This document shows, piece after piece, positions 27,829-36,474 of a DNA stretch of 64,000 nt (positions are counted from its first letter, which is position 1; each line of letters begins with the position of its first letter). The stretch comes from Methylobacterium pseudosasicola (GTDB lineage Bacteria > Pseudomonadota > Alphaproteobacteria > Rhizobiales > Beijerinckiaceae). The stretch covers positions 48,209-112,208 of the forward strand of contig NZ_FOTK01000021.1 of the NCBI RefSeq assembly GCF_900114535.1, written 5' to 3'. The position numbers and the translations under genes were made by a program. The notes below the pieces were generated by a model. It was given only the letters and a program-made list of their open reading frames with translations, searched no databases and was not told the DNA's origin.

Positions 27829-28020
27829 TCACGCCACCAGCCGGAACAGGTCGGCCAGATAGCGTTCGAGCGTTTCGTGGCCCTCGAACTTCACATCGAC
27901 CGTGGCCGAGTGACCGCTCTGCTGATGGATGCCGACGATCCGCCCCCTGGCATGGCGCCAGATCCCCAGAATCTCGGCGAGGTCGAGCCGTTGGAACACC
28001 ACCTGATCACCCTGCGCCAT
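27829..28020 (-). CDS. small protein of unknown function heading the cysE-encapsulin group
   Basis: The start at 28020 gives 63 residues; longer in-frame starts reach into the divergent promoter region. The protein (MAQGDQVVFQRLDLAEILGI to RYLADLFRLVA) has a beta-rich first half and an amphipathic helix at the end. No cysteines and no signal. It lies 52 bases before cysE and divergent to the YeeE gene at 28342. No family recognised; a small regulator or cargo-like partner in sulfur metabolism is only a guess. Confidence 0.55.
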   Translation of the reverse strand: MAQGDQVVFQRLDLAEILGIWRHARGRIVGIHQQSGHSATVDVKFEGHETLERYLADLFRLVA

Positions 28021-28341
28021 CGTCACTGAACCTTTCGCGCTGTCGTCCTTAAGAGAGCCGATCGTGCCGGCCTGATTCCGATGTCCGGAGCGGGGCTGGC
28101 GGGACACCGACCCGCCCCAAGAAGGCCCTTCCGTTTGCTCCGCATCGGAGGAGAAGGTTTCGTTCGCGGATTGCTCCAGAAAGAGCATGATCTTCACTAA
28201 GCTACTGAATTTGCTCGATAATTGCTGGTTCAACGGTGTTTGGCAAGGCTTGTTCCGAAAAGCCGCGGGCGCTAACCCGATGACCCAGGGCCGCCGGGGC
28301 GGCCTTCGAGTCGCGACACGAGACCTCGACACGGGAGCGGC

Positions 28342-28755
28342 ATGAGCACCTATCTTCCATCCCTCGCGGGCGGGCTGCTGATCGGCCTGTCGGCCGCGAT
28401 GCTCCTGCTGCTGAACGGCCGGATCGCCGGGATCAGCGGCTTGGTCGCCGGCCTCGGCCGGCCGGCGGGCACGCGCTGGCTCGCCGACGCCGCCTTCCTG
28501 TTCGGCCTGGTCCTCGGGCCGCCGGCCTTCGCGCTGCTAGCCGGGCACTGGCCGGAGATGCGGATCGCCGCGGCGCTGCCGGTCCTGGCGCTCGCCGGCC
28601 TGCTGGTCGGCTTCGGCACCCGCCTCGGCTCCGGCTGCACCTCCGGGCACGGAGTGTGCGGGCTCGCCCGGCTGTCGCCGCGCTCGATCGCGGCGGTGCT
28701 GGTCTTCCTCGCCACCGGCATGCTGACCGTGGCCGCCGCACGAGTGCTGGCGTGA
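28342..28755 (+). CDS. YeeE/YedE family sulfur transporter half
   Basis: A 137-residue membrane protein with four predicted hydrophobic segments. The family signature GSGCTSGHGVCGLARLSPRS carries C99 and C106, matching cysteines that relay thiosulfate in YeeE-type (TsuA) transporters. It is the N-terminal half of a split transporter: the next gene (start at 28752, overlapping GTGA) is the DUF6691 half. It is divergent from the 63-residue/cysE/encapsulin group, so import of reduced sulfur species is the best guess. Confidence 0.88.
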   Translation: MSTYLPSLAGGLLIGLSAAMLLLLNGRIAGISGLVAGLGRPAGTRWLADAAFLFGLVLGPPAFALLAGHWPEMRIAAALPVLALAGLLVGFGTRLGSGCTSGHGVCGLARLSPRSIAAVLVFLATGMLTVAAARVLA

Positions 28756-29210
28756 GCGCGGCCCTGCGCATCCTGGCGGCCTTGGCCGCCGGCTTCACCT
28801 TCGGGCTCGGCCTGGCGCTCTCCGGCATGCTCGACCCCGCCCGGGTGCGCGGCTTCCTCGACGTGGCGGGCGCCTGGGATCCCAGCCTGATCTTCGTCCT
28901 CGGCGGCGCCGTCACGGTCTCGGGGCTCGGCTACCTCTTGAGCCGGCGCCTCGCCGGTCCCGTGCTGGATGCCCGGTTCGACCTGCCGACCCGGCGCCGG
29001 ATCGACGCGCCCCTGCTCCTCGGGGCCGCCCTGTTCGGGATCGGCTGGGGCCTCTCGGGCTTCTGCCCCGGCCCCGCCGTGGCGGCCCTGTCCACGGGGG
29101 CGATCCCGGTCCTGGTCTTCGTCGTGGCGATGTTGATCGGCATGGCGCTCCATGGCCTGCTGCCGACCGCAGCGGCCGGAAGCCCGCGGGGCGTCAGCCC
29201 CCCGGCCTGA
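28752..29210 (+). CDS. DUF6691 (YeeE/YedE-like) sulfur transporter half
   Basis: A GTG start at 28752 overlaps the TGA of the YeeE gene and gives 152 residues with four to five membrane helices. The GFCPGPA motif (C105) is the counterpart of the GCTSGHG motif in its partner. The two small proteins are almost always paired and are thought to form one pore for thiosulfate or another sulfur compound. A Pro/Ala-rich tail follows the last helix. Confidence 0.86.
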   Translation: MSAALRILAALAAGFTFGLGLALSGMLDPARVRGFLDVAGAWDPSLIFVLGGAVTVSGLGYLLSRRLAGPVLDARFDLPTRRRIDAPLLLGAALFGIGWGLSGFCPGPAVAALSTGAIPVLVFVVAMLIGMALHGLLPTAAAGSPRGVSPPA

Positions 29211-29240
29211 CTGGCGGATCGCTCCGCTTTGATGCAGCCT

Positions 29241-30293
29241 TCAGAGGCTCTCGATCCAGGTCCGCCTGACCGAGACGGAGTCGGGCATCCAGGCCGTGAC
29301 GATCCGGCGTGGGGCGTCGCTGGGAATGAAGCCGAACCGGCGCTTGAAGGCGCGTCGGAAGGTCCGCTCATCCGAGAAGCCGACCGCGTAGGCGATCTGG
29401 GATATCCGGGCCGGCCGCGCGCCCTCCTTGATCAGCAGGCGCATGGCGTACATCAGGCGGCGGTCGCGGATGTAGGAGACGATGCCGTTCGGTGCGAATT
29501 CCCGGTACAGGGTCGATCGCGACAGGCCGAGCCGCTCGGCGATCAGCGCCGGCGTGAGCTTCGGGTTGCCGAGTTCCGCTTCGATGAACCGGCGGGTCCG
29601 GATCCGCACATCCAGGTTCTGGCAGGCACTTCCGTCCTCCTGGCCGCGCAACCAAGTCGCGCAGAGCTGGATGATCGCCGACGAGGCCGACAGCGCCTCG
29701 CGCCGGTCCAGAAGGTCGCCGCAGGCCACGACATTGGCGACGAAAGTGTGGACCAGGCTCCCGAACGGGTCGCCATCGTGGTCGAGGGGGCGGCCGTGCA
29801 AGGCCTCCGGGCGGCAGCCCTGCTTCTCCAGCAAGACGCGCGGAATCAGCACGTTGGTCGCATCGACGGCATCCGCGACGATGCGCACGGGCTGCGCCAG
29901 GTCGAAGACGATGCACTGGACCTCGGTGACCGGCCGGGTGCTGCGGTCCGTCTCGACGAGGCTCTGCCCCCGCCGGTAGAATTGCAGGAGGATGTGATCG
30001 ATCCCCTGTCGGTGGATCGTCTCCTCCGACCGTTCGAGGATGTGGGCCGGCGCGACGACGTCGCCGACGATCATTTCGCCGAGGTGATAGCTCCGCATCG
30101 CGATCGGGACGCTGAGGTCGGTCTCAGGGCGGAAGCTGACCTCGAAGATCGGCGCGAGGTGATGCCGCCACGCATGGCCCAAGGCGCCCGGATCGTCGGG
30201 CGGCTCGAAGCGCATGCAGGCGATGCGCGTTTCCGCAGCGACCCCGTCGCCGGCCCGGGCGGTGATTTCGCTCTCTGATTCTTCAGAAGACAT
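29241..30293 (-). CDS. AraC family transcriptional regulator
   Basis: A 350-residue protein with an AraC-binding-like sensor half and a C-terminal double helix-turn-helix (LTPALIAERLGLSRSTLYRE and ISQIAYAVGFSDERTFRRAF). It converges on the YeeE/DUF6691 pair and diverges from the large autotransporter at 30686 across an AT-rich 392-base gap. That position makes it the obvious candidate regulator of the autotransporter. The inducer is unknown. Confidence 0.88.
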   Translation of the reverse strand: MSSEESESEITARAGDGVAAETRIACMRFEPPDDPGALGHAWRHHLAPIFEVSFRPETDLSVPIAMRSYHLGEMIVGDVVAPAHILERSEETIHRQGIDHILLQFYRRGQSLVETDRSTRPVTEVQCIVFDLAQPVRIVADAVDATNVLIPRVLLEKQGCRPEALHGRPLDHDGDPFGSLVHTFVANVVACGDLLDRREALSASSAIIQLCATWLRGQEDGSACQNLDVRIRTRRFIEAELGNPKLTPALIAERLGLSRSTLYREFAPNGIVSYIRDRRLMYAMRLLIKEGARPARISQIAYAVGFSDERTFRRAFKRRFGFIPSDAPRRIVTAWMPDSVSVRRTWIESL

Positions 30294-30685
30294 TGATGCA
30301 ACCGAAGTCTCGTTTCATCCCGTCACGACGATGATGGCGTGTCAACGCCTGTGTTGCGAAGCATCGATGCCAGGTTATCCCAAAATTTAGTCAATCTTAC
30401 TGCTGCGATCATGCGTTTCATGGCGAGCCAAGCGGCGATCCATCTTGAAACACTGTCGATCCCACGCGCGACGGATGTCAAATTCAGACCAGAATTATCA
30501 CTTCAAATTGATATTCTATGATAGCCGCACAACTTTGCCTCGATTTCACTGATGCTTTCAGATCACATCATGATAAAGTCGAAATTTGTAAGCTCAAACA
30601 AAGTTGATTCCACGCAATTTCGGGATAAAAATGCCTATCACGGTCACTGATTCTCTACTTTATTCTATATATTGCGAGTACACAG
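30294..30685. other. AT-rich divergent intergenic region (AraC regulator / autotransporter)
   Basis: 392 bases without a convincing gene and visibly rich in A/T, with several AATT/TATT runs near 30480-30670. It should hold the promoters of the AraC gene and the autotransporter. The composition suits silencing by a nucleoid protein or MucR-type regulator, but no exact operator was identified. Confidence 0.5.
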
Positions 30686-33600
30686 ATGGACATCGAGCAA
30701 AAATCACCAGTTTTTGCTGACGATTTCAAACTTGGGCGGGTACGATCGCTCTCGTTCATACGTCGAAAGGGGTCTTCGCGGCGCAGACTCATGCTGGGCT
30801 GTTCGCTCGCCGTGCTGGCGACGGCGATGGGGCCGGCTGCCGCGCAGGGTGTCCCGGCGCGATGGTCTCCCTTTACCCTCGGTCTGACCGCGTCGGATTT
30901 CGACACGCCCGAGTACCGGGCCGATTGGGGCTTGGCCCAGATCAATGCTGCGACGGCCTACGCCCGCGGCTTCACCGGCGCTGGTGTGCTGGTGGCGGTC
31001 TACGATACCGGCATCGATCGAACGCACCCAGAATTTTCCGGTCGCATCTCGGCCGCCTCGCGGAATTTCTTCTCGGCCTCCGACTTCAACTTCTTTCCCA
31101 ATTTCATCACGGACGAGCAGGGCCACGGTACGCACGTATCAGGTACGATCGGTGCGGCACGCAACGGCGTCGGAACCATGGGCGTCGCCTACGACAGCAC
31201 GATCCTGACCCTCTACACGCTCCCACCCAGTTACGCGTGGACGACATTCTCCGATTTTCGAGTCAACGGCCCCACGGCGATCGACTACGCAACCCAGCGG
31301 AGTGCCCGGATCTTCAATGGCAGCTATGGACCAGCCTATCCGCGCCCCTTCAACGATGACGGCACGGTCAATCCTCAATATGTGCTCCTGCCGTTCCAGC
31401 CATACATTCTAGACAGCACGAAAGCTCAATACGACGCGCTCAAGCGAGCCGCCGACAGCGGTATGCTGTTGGTCTTTGCCGCCGGCAACGGACGCGAGGA
31501 TCAGCCGCTGATCTCGCAGAATCCGATAGGTGCGGCTCTCTACCCGTATATCCAACCCAGCCACGCCAACAGCGGCGTCTACCGATTCTATGACAGTGCG
31601 GGATTCCGAACCGACCAGAGCCAGGTCGACTTTTCCGGTGTCGCCGGCTCGATCGTCGCGGTCGTCGCCACCGACCGCAACAACAAGATCGCCTCGTTCA
31701 GCAACTGGTGCGGCGTCGCCGCCGCTTGGTGCATCGCCGCGCCGGGGGTCAACGTCCTGTCGACCGTGCCGACCGGCAGCGGCGACGCCGGATCCAACTA
31801 TGACGCCATGAGCGGCACCTCGATGGCGACGCCGCACGTGTCCGGTGCGGCCGCGGTGCTGACGCAGGCCTTCCCGTTCCTGACGGCGCCGCAGATCGCC
31901 CAGACGATGTTCACCACCGCCACCCATCTCGGCGATGGTCCCAGCAACACCCCGAACGCCATCTACGGCTGGGGCCTGCTCAATCTCGGCAAGGCGATCG
32001 ACGGGCCGGGGCAGTTCACCTCCACCTGGACGGTCAACACCACCTACAAGAGCCAAGCGTATTATGGCCTGTTCGCCAACGACATTTCCGGGGTCGGTGG
32101 CCTGGTGAAGACCGGCGCCGGCATCCTGGATCTCACCGGCACGAACAGCTACGCTGGTGGCACCACCATCAACGGCGGCGTGCTCGGCGTCCTGGCCGAC
32201 CGCAACCTCGGCGCCGCGAGTGGCGGCCTTGCTTTCGGCGGCGGCACCCTCGAAGTCCTGGCCGACAGCTTCGCCACCGCCCGGCCGGTGACGCTCAACA
32301 GCACCGGCACGCTTCAGATCGATACCGGGACCGCGCGTTTCGCGGGCAAGATCACGAACGGAACCAGGGCGGGAGCGCTGATCAAGTCCGGGCTCGGCAC
32401 CGCTAGCCTGTCGGCGGCCAACACCTACACGGGCAGCACCCTCGTGGCGGCGGGCACGCTGGCGCTGACGGCGACCGGCCGCCTCGTCTCGCCGATCTCC
32501 GTCGGCACGGCCGGCAGCTTCGTGAACGCCGGCATCGCTTCGAGCGGCTTGACCAATGCCGGTTCCACGACCAACACCGGCACCATCGGCGGCCGGGTGA
32601 CCAATGCCGGCCTCCTGACCACGCGAGGCACCCTCTCGGGCGGGCTGGCGAATGCCGGCTACACCGCCAATGCCGGAACGATCGCCGGCGGCGTGAGTAA
32701 CACCGGCCTCCTGACCACCAGTGGATGGATCTCCGGCGGCCTCACGAATGCCGGTTACACCGCCAACACCGGTGCCATTGCCGGGCGCGTGACCAATGCC
32801 GGCATCCTGACCACCAGCGGCACCGTCTCCGGTGGACTGGCGAACGCCGGTTACACCGCCAACGCCGGTACGATCGCCGGCGGCGTGACCAACACCGGCG
32901 TCCTGGCAACCAGCGGCACGATCTCGGGCGGACTGGCGAACGCCGGCTACGCCGCCAACACCGGCACGATCGGCGGTGGTGTCAGTAACGCCGGCACCTT
33001 GGCCACCAGCGGCAGCCTCTCCGGCGGCCTGGCCAATGCCGGCTACACGGCCAATGCCGGTACGATCGCCGGCGGCGTGACCAATGCCGGAACCCTGACC
33101 ACCAGCGGCACGCTCTCCGGCGGGGTGACCAACACCGGCAGCCTGGTCGCCAGCGCCGGCCGGGTCGATGGCGCGATCCGGAACGCCGCCGGCACCTTCA
33201 CGGTCACCGGCACGGTCGCGAGCGACAACGCCTTCACCAACGCTGCCGGCGCCACCCTGGCGGTGGCGGGGGGCGGCGCCTACGGCCTGGCCGGGGCGCT
33301 CAGCAACGCCGGCACGGTCGCGGTCGCGGCCAGCGCGAGCCTCTCGGCCGCCGAGATCGGCAATGCCGGCCTGCTGGTCAGCGACGGCACCCTGAACGGG
33401 CCCGTGTCGAACACCGGCACCGCCCGCCTGTCCGGCCAGCTCAACGGCGCCCTGACCAACACCGGCGCCCTGCTGTTCACCGGCCCGGTCGCCGGCCTCA
33501 CCGCGCTCACTACCTCCGGCCCGCTCGACCTCGGTGGCGGCGCCTTCAGCATCGCCAGCCTGTCCGGATCGGCCACGGCCGTGCTCGGCAACGGCCGGCT

Positions 33601-35443
33601 CACGGTGGGCGGCTCCGGCTCCTCCACCTATGCCGGCGCCATCGTGGATGGCGGCAGCGCCACGACGCTGACCAAGGTCGGCACCGGCACGCTCAACGTC
33701 ACCGGCACCGGCCGCTTCTCCGGCCCGACCACGGTGCAGCAGGGCACGCTGGCGCTCAACGGCGCCTGGACCTCGCCGGTCACGGTGGCGGCGGCCGGCA
33801 CCCTGCGCGGCACCGGCACCATTGCCGCCCCGGTGGCGGTGGCCGGCGCCCTGCGGCCGGGCAACTCACCCGGCACGCTCACCGTGATCGGCCCGGTGAG
33901 CTTCGCCCCCGGCAGCGTGTTCGGGCTCGACATCGACGGGACCGGCCCCGGCGCCGGGGCGGGCAACTACTCCCGCCTGCTGGCGGTGGGTCCGAGCGGC
34001 GCGGTTTCGGCCAACGGCACCCTGGTGCCGAGCTTGCGCGGGATCACCGGCAATGCCGGCAACAGCTTCACCCCGGCGCTGGGCCAGCGCTTCTCCGTGC
34101 TGGTGGCGCAGGCAGGCCTCGGCGGCTCCTTCAGCGGGCTCGCCCAGCCGACGGCCGGCTTGGCCGCGGCCACGCGCTTCGACGCGCTCTACGGGGCCGC
34201 CGAGCTCGACCTCGTGGTGACGCCCGCCGCCTACGGCAACCTCGCGCCCCTGGGCCTCGCCCAGACCGGCAATGCCCGGGCGGTGGGCGCCGCCCTCGAC
34301 CTCGCCCGGCCGGAGGCCGGGACCCGGCCCAACGCCGCCCAGGCGCGGGTCTACGATCCGCTCTACGCCGCCGCCCCCACCACCCTGTCCGGCTCGCTCG
34401 CGAGCCTGTCGGGCCAGAGCTACGGCGACGCCCTGGTCGCCGACCTGACCGCGCGCCGTCTGGTCGCCGCCACGATCGACCGGCACCTGACCCTGGGCGG
34501 CGGCAGCGCCAGCTTCAGCACTGGCGGCGCCGGGCTCGGGCCGAACCGCACCGCGCTCGACCTACGCGGCGGCGCCGGGGCGCCCGACCAGCCGCTGGCG
34601 GCCGGCGAGGGCCGGATCTGGGCGGACGCGCTCTACGGCTTCGGCGGCCGCGGCGGCGACCGCGCCGCCGGCGGGGCGGATCTCGATGCCGGCGGCCTGC
34701 TGCTCGGGGTCGACCGCCAGGTCGGGCGCGACACGCTGGTGGGCGGCGCGTTCAGCTACCTGCGCGAGACCGGCGCCTCCCGGAGCGCCGGGGTGGGCAT
34801 CGGGCTCGGGTCGTTCACCGCCGACAGCTACGGCGGCACGCTCTACGGCAGCACCCGGCTGGGCGCGGTGGTGCTGCGCGGCACGGCCGGGGGTGCCTAT
34901 GCCGACGGCCGGATCAACCGGACGGTGACGCTGGGCTCGGCCCTGGTGCGGGCGAGCGGCGCGCCCGGGGGAGCCGATCTCGGCCTGTCCGGCTTTGCCG
35001 GCTACGCCATCGGCACCGGGCTGCCGGTGGAATTCGTGCCGGAACTGGGCTTCAGCTACGACCGGCTGAGCCGGGGCCGGGTGGCCGAGCGCGGCGGTCT
35101 GGTCCAGCAGGCCTTCACCACGGCGGCGCTGGAGGGCGCGCGGCTCCTGGCGGGCGGCCGGCTCGCAAGCCTCGCGGTGGACGAGACCGCGGGTCTGCGC
35201 CTCGACGCGCGGGCGTACTGGGCACACGAGCTCGCCGACACGGCGGCGGTGGTGCGCTCCAGCCTGTTCGGGGCTCCGTTCGCGACCCGCACGAGCGCGC
35301 TGGCCCGGGACGGGGCGGTGCTGGGCGTGAGCCTGTCCGGCCCGGTGGCCGAGGGCGTGTCCCTTTCGGCGAGCTACACCGGCGAGGTCCGCCCCGGCGC
35401 CAACGCCCAGGTCTTCTCGGCTGGGTTGCAAGCCGCTTGGTGA
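30686..35443 (+). CDS. subtilisin-like (S8) serine protease autotransporter
   Basis: A 1585-residue type V secreted protein. An extended, Arg-rich N-terminus leads to a signal sequence near residues 35-54. The S8 protease domain has D107 (VYDTGID), H147 (GHGTHVSG) and S379 (SGTSMATPHVSG). A beta-helix stalk follows, with autotransporter strand repeats (GGLVKTGAGILDLTGTNSYA; TKVGTGTLNVTGTGRFSG) and a run of 32-residue tandem repeats (residues 638-797). The C-terminal ~280 residues are an outer-membrane barrel ending in Trp. The protease is likely displayed or released at the cell surface. It is the largest gene in the window, with a divergent AraC gene upstream. Confidence 0.93.
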   Translation: MDIEQKSPVFADDFKLGRVRSLSFIRRKGSSRRRLMLGCSLAVLATAMGPAAAQGVPARWSPFTLGLTASDFDTPEYRADWGLAQINAATAYARGFTGAGVLVAVYDTGIDRTHPEFSGRISAASRNFFSASDFNFFPNFITDEQGHGTHVSGTIGAARNGVGTMGVAYDSTILTLYTLPPSYAWTTFSDFRVNGPTAIDYATQRSARIFNGSYGPAYPRPFNDDGTVNPQYVLLPFQPYILDSTKAQYDALKRAADSGMLLVFAAGNGREDQPLISQNPIGAALYPYIQPSHANSGVYRFYDSAGFRTDQSQVDFSGVAGSIVAVVATDRNNKIASFSNWCGVAAAWCIAAPGVNVLSTVPTGSGDAGSNYDAMSGTSMATPHVSGAAAVLTQAFPFLTAPQIAQTMFTTATHLGDGPSNTPNAIYGWGLLNLGKAIDGPGQFTSTWTVNTTYKSQAYYGLFANDISGVGGLVKTGAGILDLTGTNSYAGGTTINGGVLGVLADRNLGAASGGLAFGGGTLEVLADSFATARPVTLNSTGTLQIDTGTARFAGKITNGTRAGALIKSGLGTASLSAANTYTGSTLVAAGTLALTATGRLVSPISVGTAGSFVNAGIASSGLTNAGSTTNTGTIGGRVTNAGLLTTRGTLSGGLANAGYTANAGTIAGGVSNTGLLTTSGWISGGLTNAGYTANTGAIAGRVTNAGILTTSGTVSGGLANAGYTANAGTIAGGVTNTGVLATSGTISGGLANAGYAANTGTIGGGVSNAGTLATSGSLSGGLANAGYTANAGTIAGGVTNAGTLTTSGTLSGGVTNTGSLVASAGRVDGAIRNAAGTFTVTGTVASDNAFTNAAGATLAVAGGGAYGLAGALSNAGTVAVAASASLSAAEIGNAGLLVSDGTLNGPVSNTGTARLSGQLNGALTNTGALLFTGPVAGLTALTTSGPLDLGGGAFSIASLSGSATAVLGNGRLTVGGSGSSTYAGAIVDGGSATTLTKVGTGTLNVTGTGRFSGPTTVQQGTLALNGAWTSPVTVAAAGTLRGTGTIAAPVAVAGALRPGNSPGTLTVIGPVSFAPGSVFGLDIDGTGPGAGAGNYSRLLAVGPSGAVSANGTLVPSLRGITGNAGNSFTPALGQRFSVLVAQAGLGGSFSGLAQPTAGLAAATRFDALYGAAELDLVVTPAAYGNLAPLGLAQTGNARAVGAALDLARPEAGTRPNAAQARVYDPLYAAAPTTLSGSLASLSGQSYGDALVADLTARRLVAATIDRHLTLGGGSASFSTGGAGLGPNRTALDLRGGAGAPDQPLAAGEGRIWADALYGFGGRGGDRAAGGADLDAGGLLLGVDRQVGRDTLVGGAFSYLRETGASRSAGVGIGLGSFTADSYGGTLYGSTRLGAVVLRGTAGGAYADGRINRTVTLGSALVRASGAPGGADLGLSGFAGYAIGTGLPVEFVPELGFSYDRLSRGRVAERGGLVQQAFTTAALEGARLLAGGRLASLAVDETAGLRLDARAYWAHELADTAAVVRSSLFGAPFATRTSALARDGAVLGVSLSGPVAEGVSLSASYTGEVRPGANAQVFSAGLQAAW
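32597..33130 (+). repeat. 96-bp tandem repeats in the autotransporter stalk
   Basis: Five full 96-bp units (32597-33076) and a partial sixth encode 32-residue units of the form V(T/S)NxGxLTTSGTxSGG, then LANAGYTANxGTIAGG. The units are nearly identical and in frame, so recombination could change stalk length without breaking the gene. Confidence 0.9.
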
Positions 35444-35452
35444 ACCCATGCT

Positions 35453-35487
35453 CCAGCCGCGATCGCCTCTCGGGCGGCTGCGGCTGG
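35453..35487 (+). terminator. likely terminator of the autotransporter gene
   Basis: CCAGCCGC (35453-35460) pairs with GCGGCTGG (35480-35487) around a loop that can itself pair, and ATTTCTTCG follows. It starts ten bases after the stop. The rest of the gap to 35845 is AT-rich with no gene seen. Confidence 0.55.
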
Positions 35488-35787
35488 ATTTCTTCGCTCT
35501 GATCCGATGCGAGAGGCCGGCGCGGGTAGCCATGGCCAGTGCTTCGCTCGGTCCTCGGCTAGGCGGTCTGATCGACGTGGATTGCCTCCAAGGGCGTCGC
35601 GGCCAACCGCTCGGCGCTGGAGCGTGATAGGTGGTTGGCCAAACGGTGGCTCTGCCGTTCGATTGGCTGCGCTTGGTCTCATCGGAGGCATCCCGTCGCC
35701 CGGGCGAAATTTCGGATTGGCCGACGTGCTGGATTTGTCCGCCGCGCGCTGGAGACTGCGTGCATCTCGGATAGCAATACAACTTTT

Positions 35788-35809
35788 GATTGCATTACTT
35801 TTTGCAATC
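35788..35809. promoter_or_regulatory. inverted repeat upstream of a small membrane protein gene
   Basis: GATTGCA (35788-35794) and TGCAATC (35803-35809) form a 7-bp inverted repeat with eight bases between, 36 bases before the ATG at 35846. It could be an operator; no regulator is known. Confidence 0.3.
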
Positions 35810-35845
35810 ACGGATCATCGGTGGTGTGCGATCGAGAGGGCCACC

Positions 35846-36193
35846 ATGCGGACGATCGAGAATCGTCGATCCGAAAGGTCGCGGAACGCGATGCGCCGAG
35901 AGGCGATAACCGCGGCATCGGCCATCGGATTTCTTGCTGGCGGGGGCGCCCGGATGGTGACTGGCCTGGGTGATGGGCAGCGCGTCCTCTTCGAAGCGCT
36001 CTCCCTGTCGCTGGGAGCGATCGCGGCAGCGGTGCTGGCCGGTATCGTGGTAAACCTGATCGCCCTGCCGGCGCTGAGCTGGGTTCTGCCCGGACGCAGG
36101 TTGCCAGCCCGTGCCTACCGGGTGGCCGGGGCACTGTCCGGGGTCGCAGCCTTCGCGAGTGCCTTCGTCCAGTTCACGCCCTTGGCGGTTTAG
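35846..36193 (+). CDS. small membrane protein, unknown function
   Basis: The ATG at 35846 follows a GAGAGGG site by five bases and gives 115 residues. Two to three hydrophobic segments are visible (AITAASAIGFLAGGGARM, LSLSLGAIAAAVLAGIVVNLIALPAL and a third near the end). No catalytic motif. It stands alone between the autotransporter and the FAD/NAD(P) protein. Not recognised. Confidence 0.5.
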   Translation: MRTIENRRSERSRNAMRREAITAASAIGFLAGGGARMVTGLGDGQRVLFEALSLSLGAIAAAVLAGIVVNLIALPALSWVLPGRRLPARAYRVAGALSGVAAFASAFVQFTPLAV

Positions 36194-36474
36194 AGGCTGC
36201 CGCTGGAGGGCAGGCGCCGGTCGATCGGCCAGGCCGACGACGGATTGGTGCCGGTGACGGATGTTTCTCGTGAAACATCGGCCCGTCATTTCTCACCTCG
36301 GATCCACGTAACCCGTTCCGACCGCGGCCAACCGGCTCGAATCGCGATGCTCCACCTCTCCGCGCGCGCCTCTCAAAGCGGCCGATCTCTTTAGCGTGCA
36401 TCAGCCCACCCCGACGGGGTTGCGCACCCGCCGCGTGCCTGATCGAAGATCCCCAAAATCCTCGGGGACGCTCC

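Noticed and set aside
32597..33130. CRISPR-like regular repeat array
   Set aside because: The 96-bp units are contiguous, in frame and coding; there are no unique spacers.
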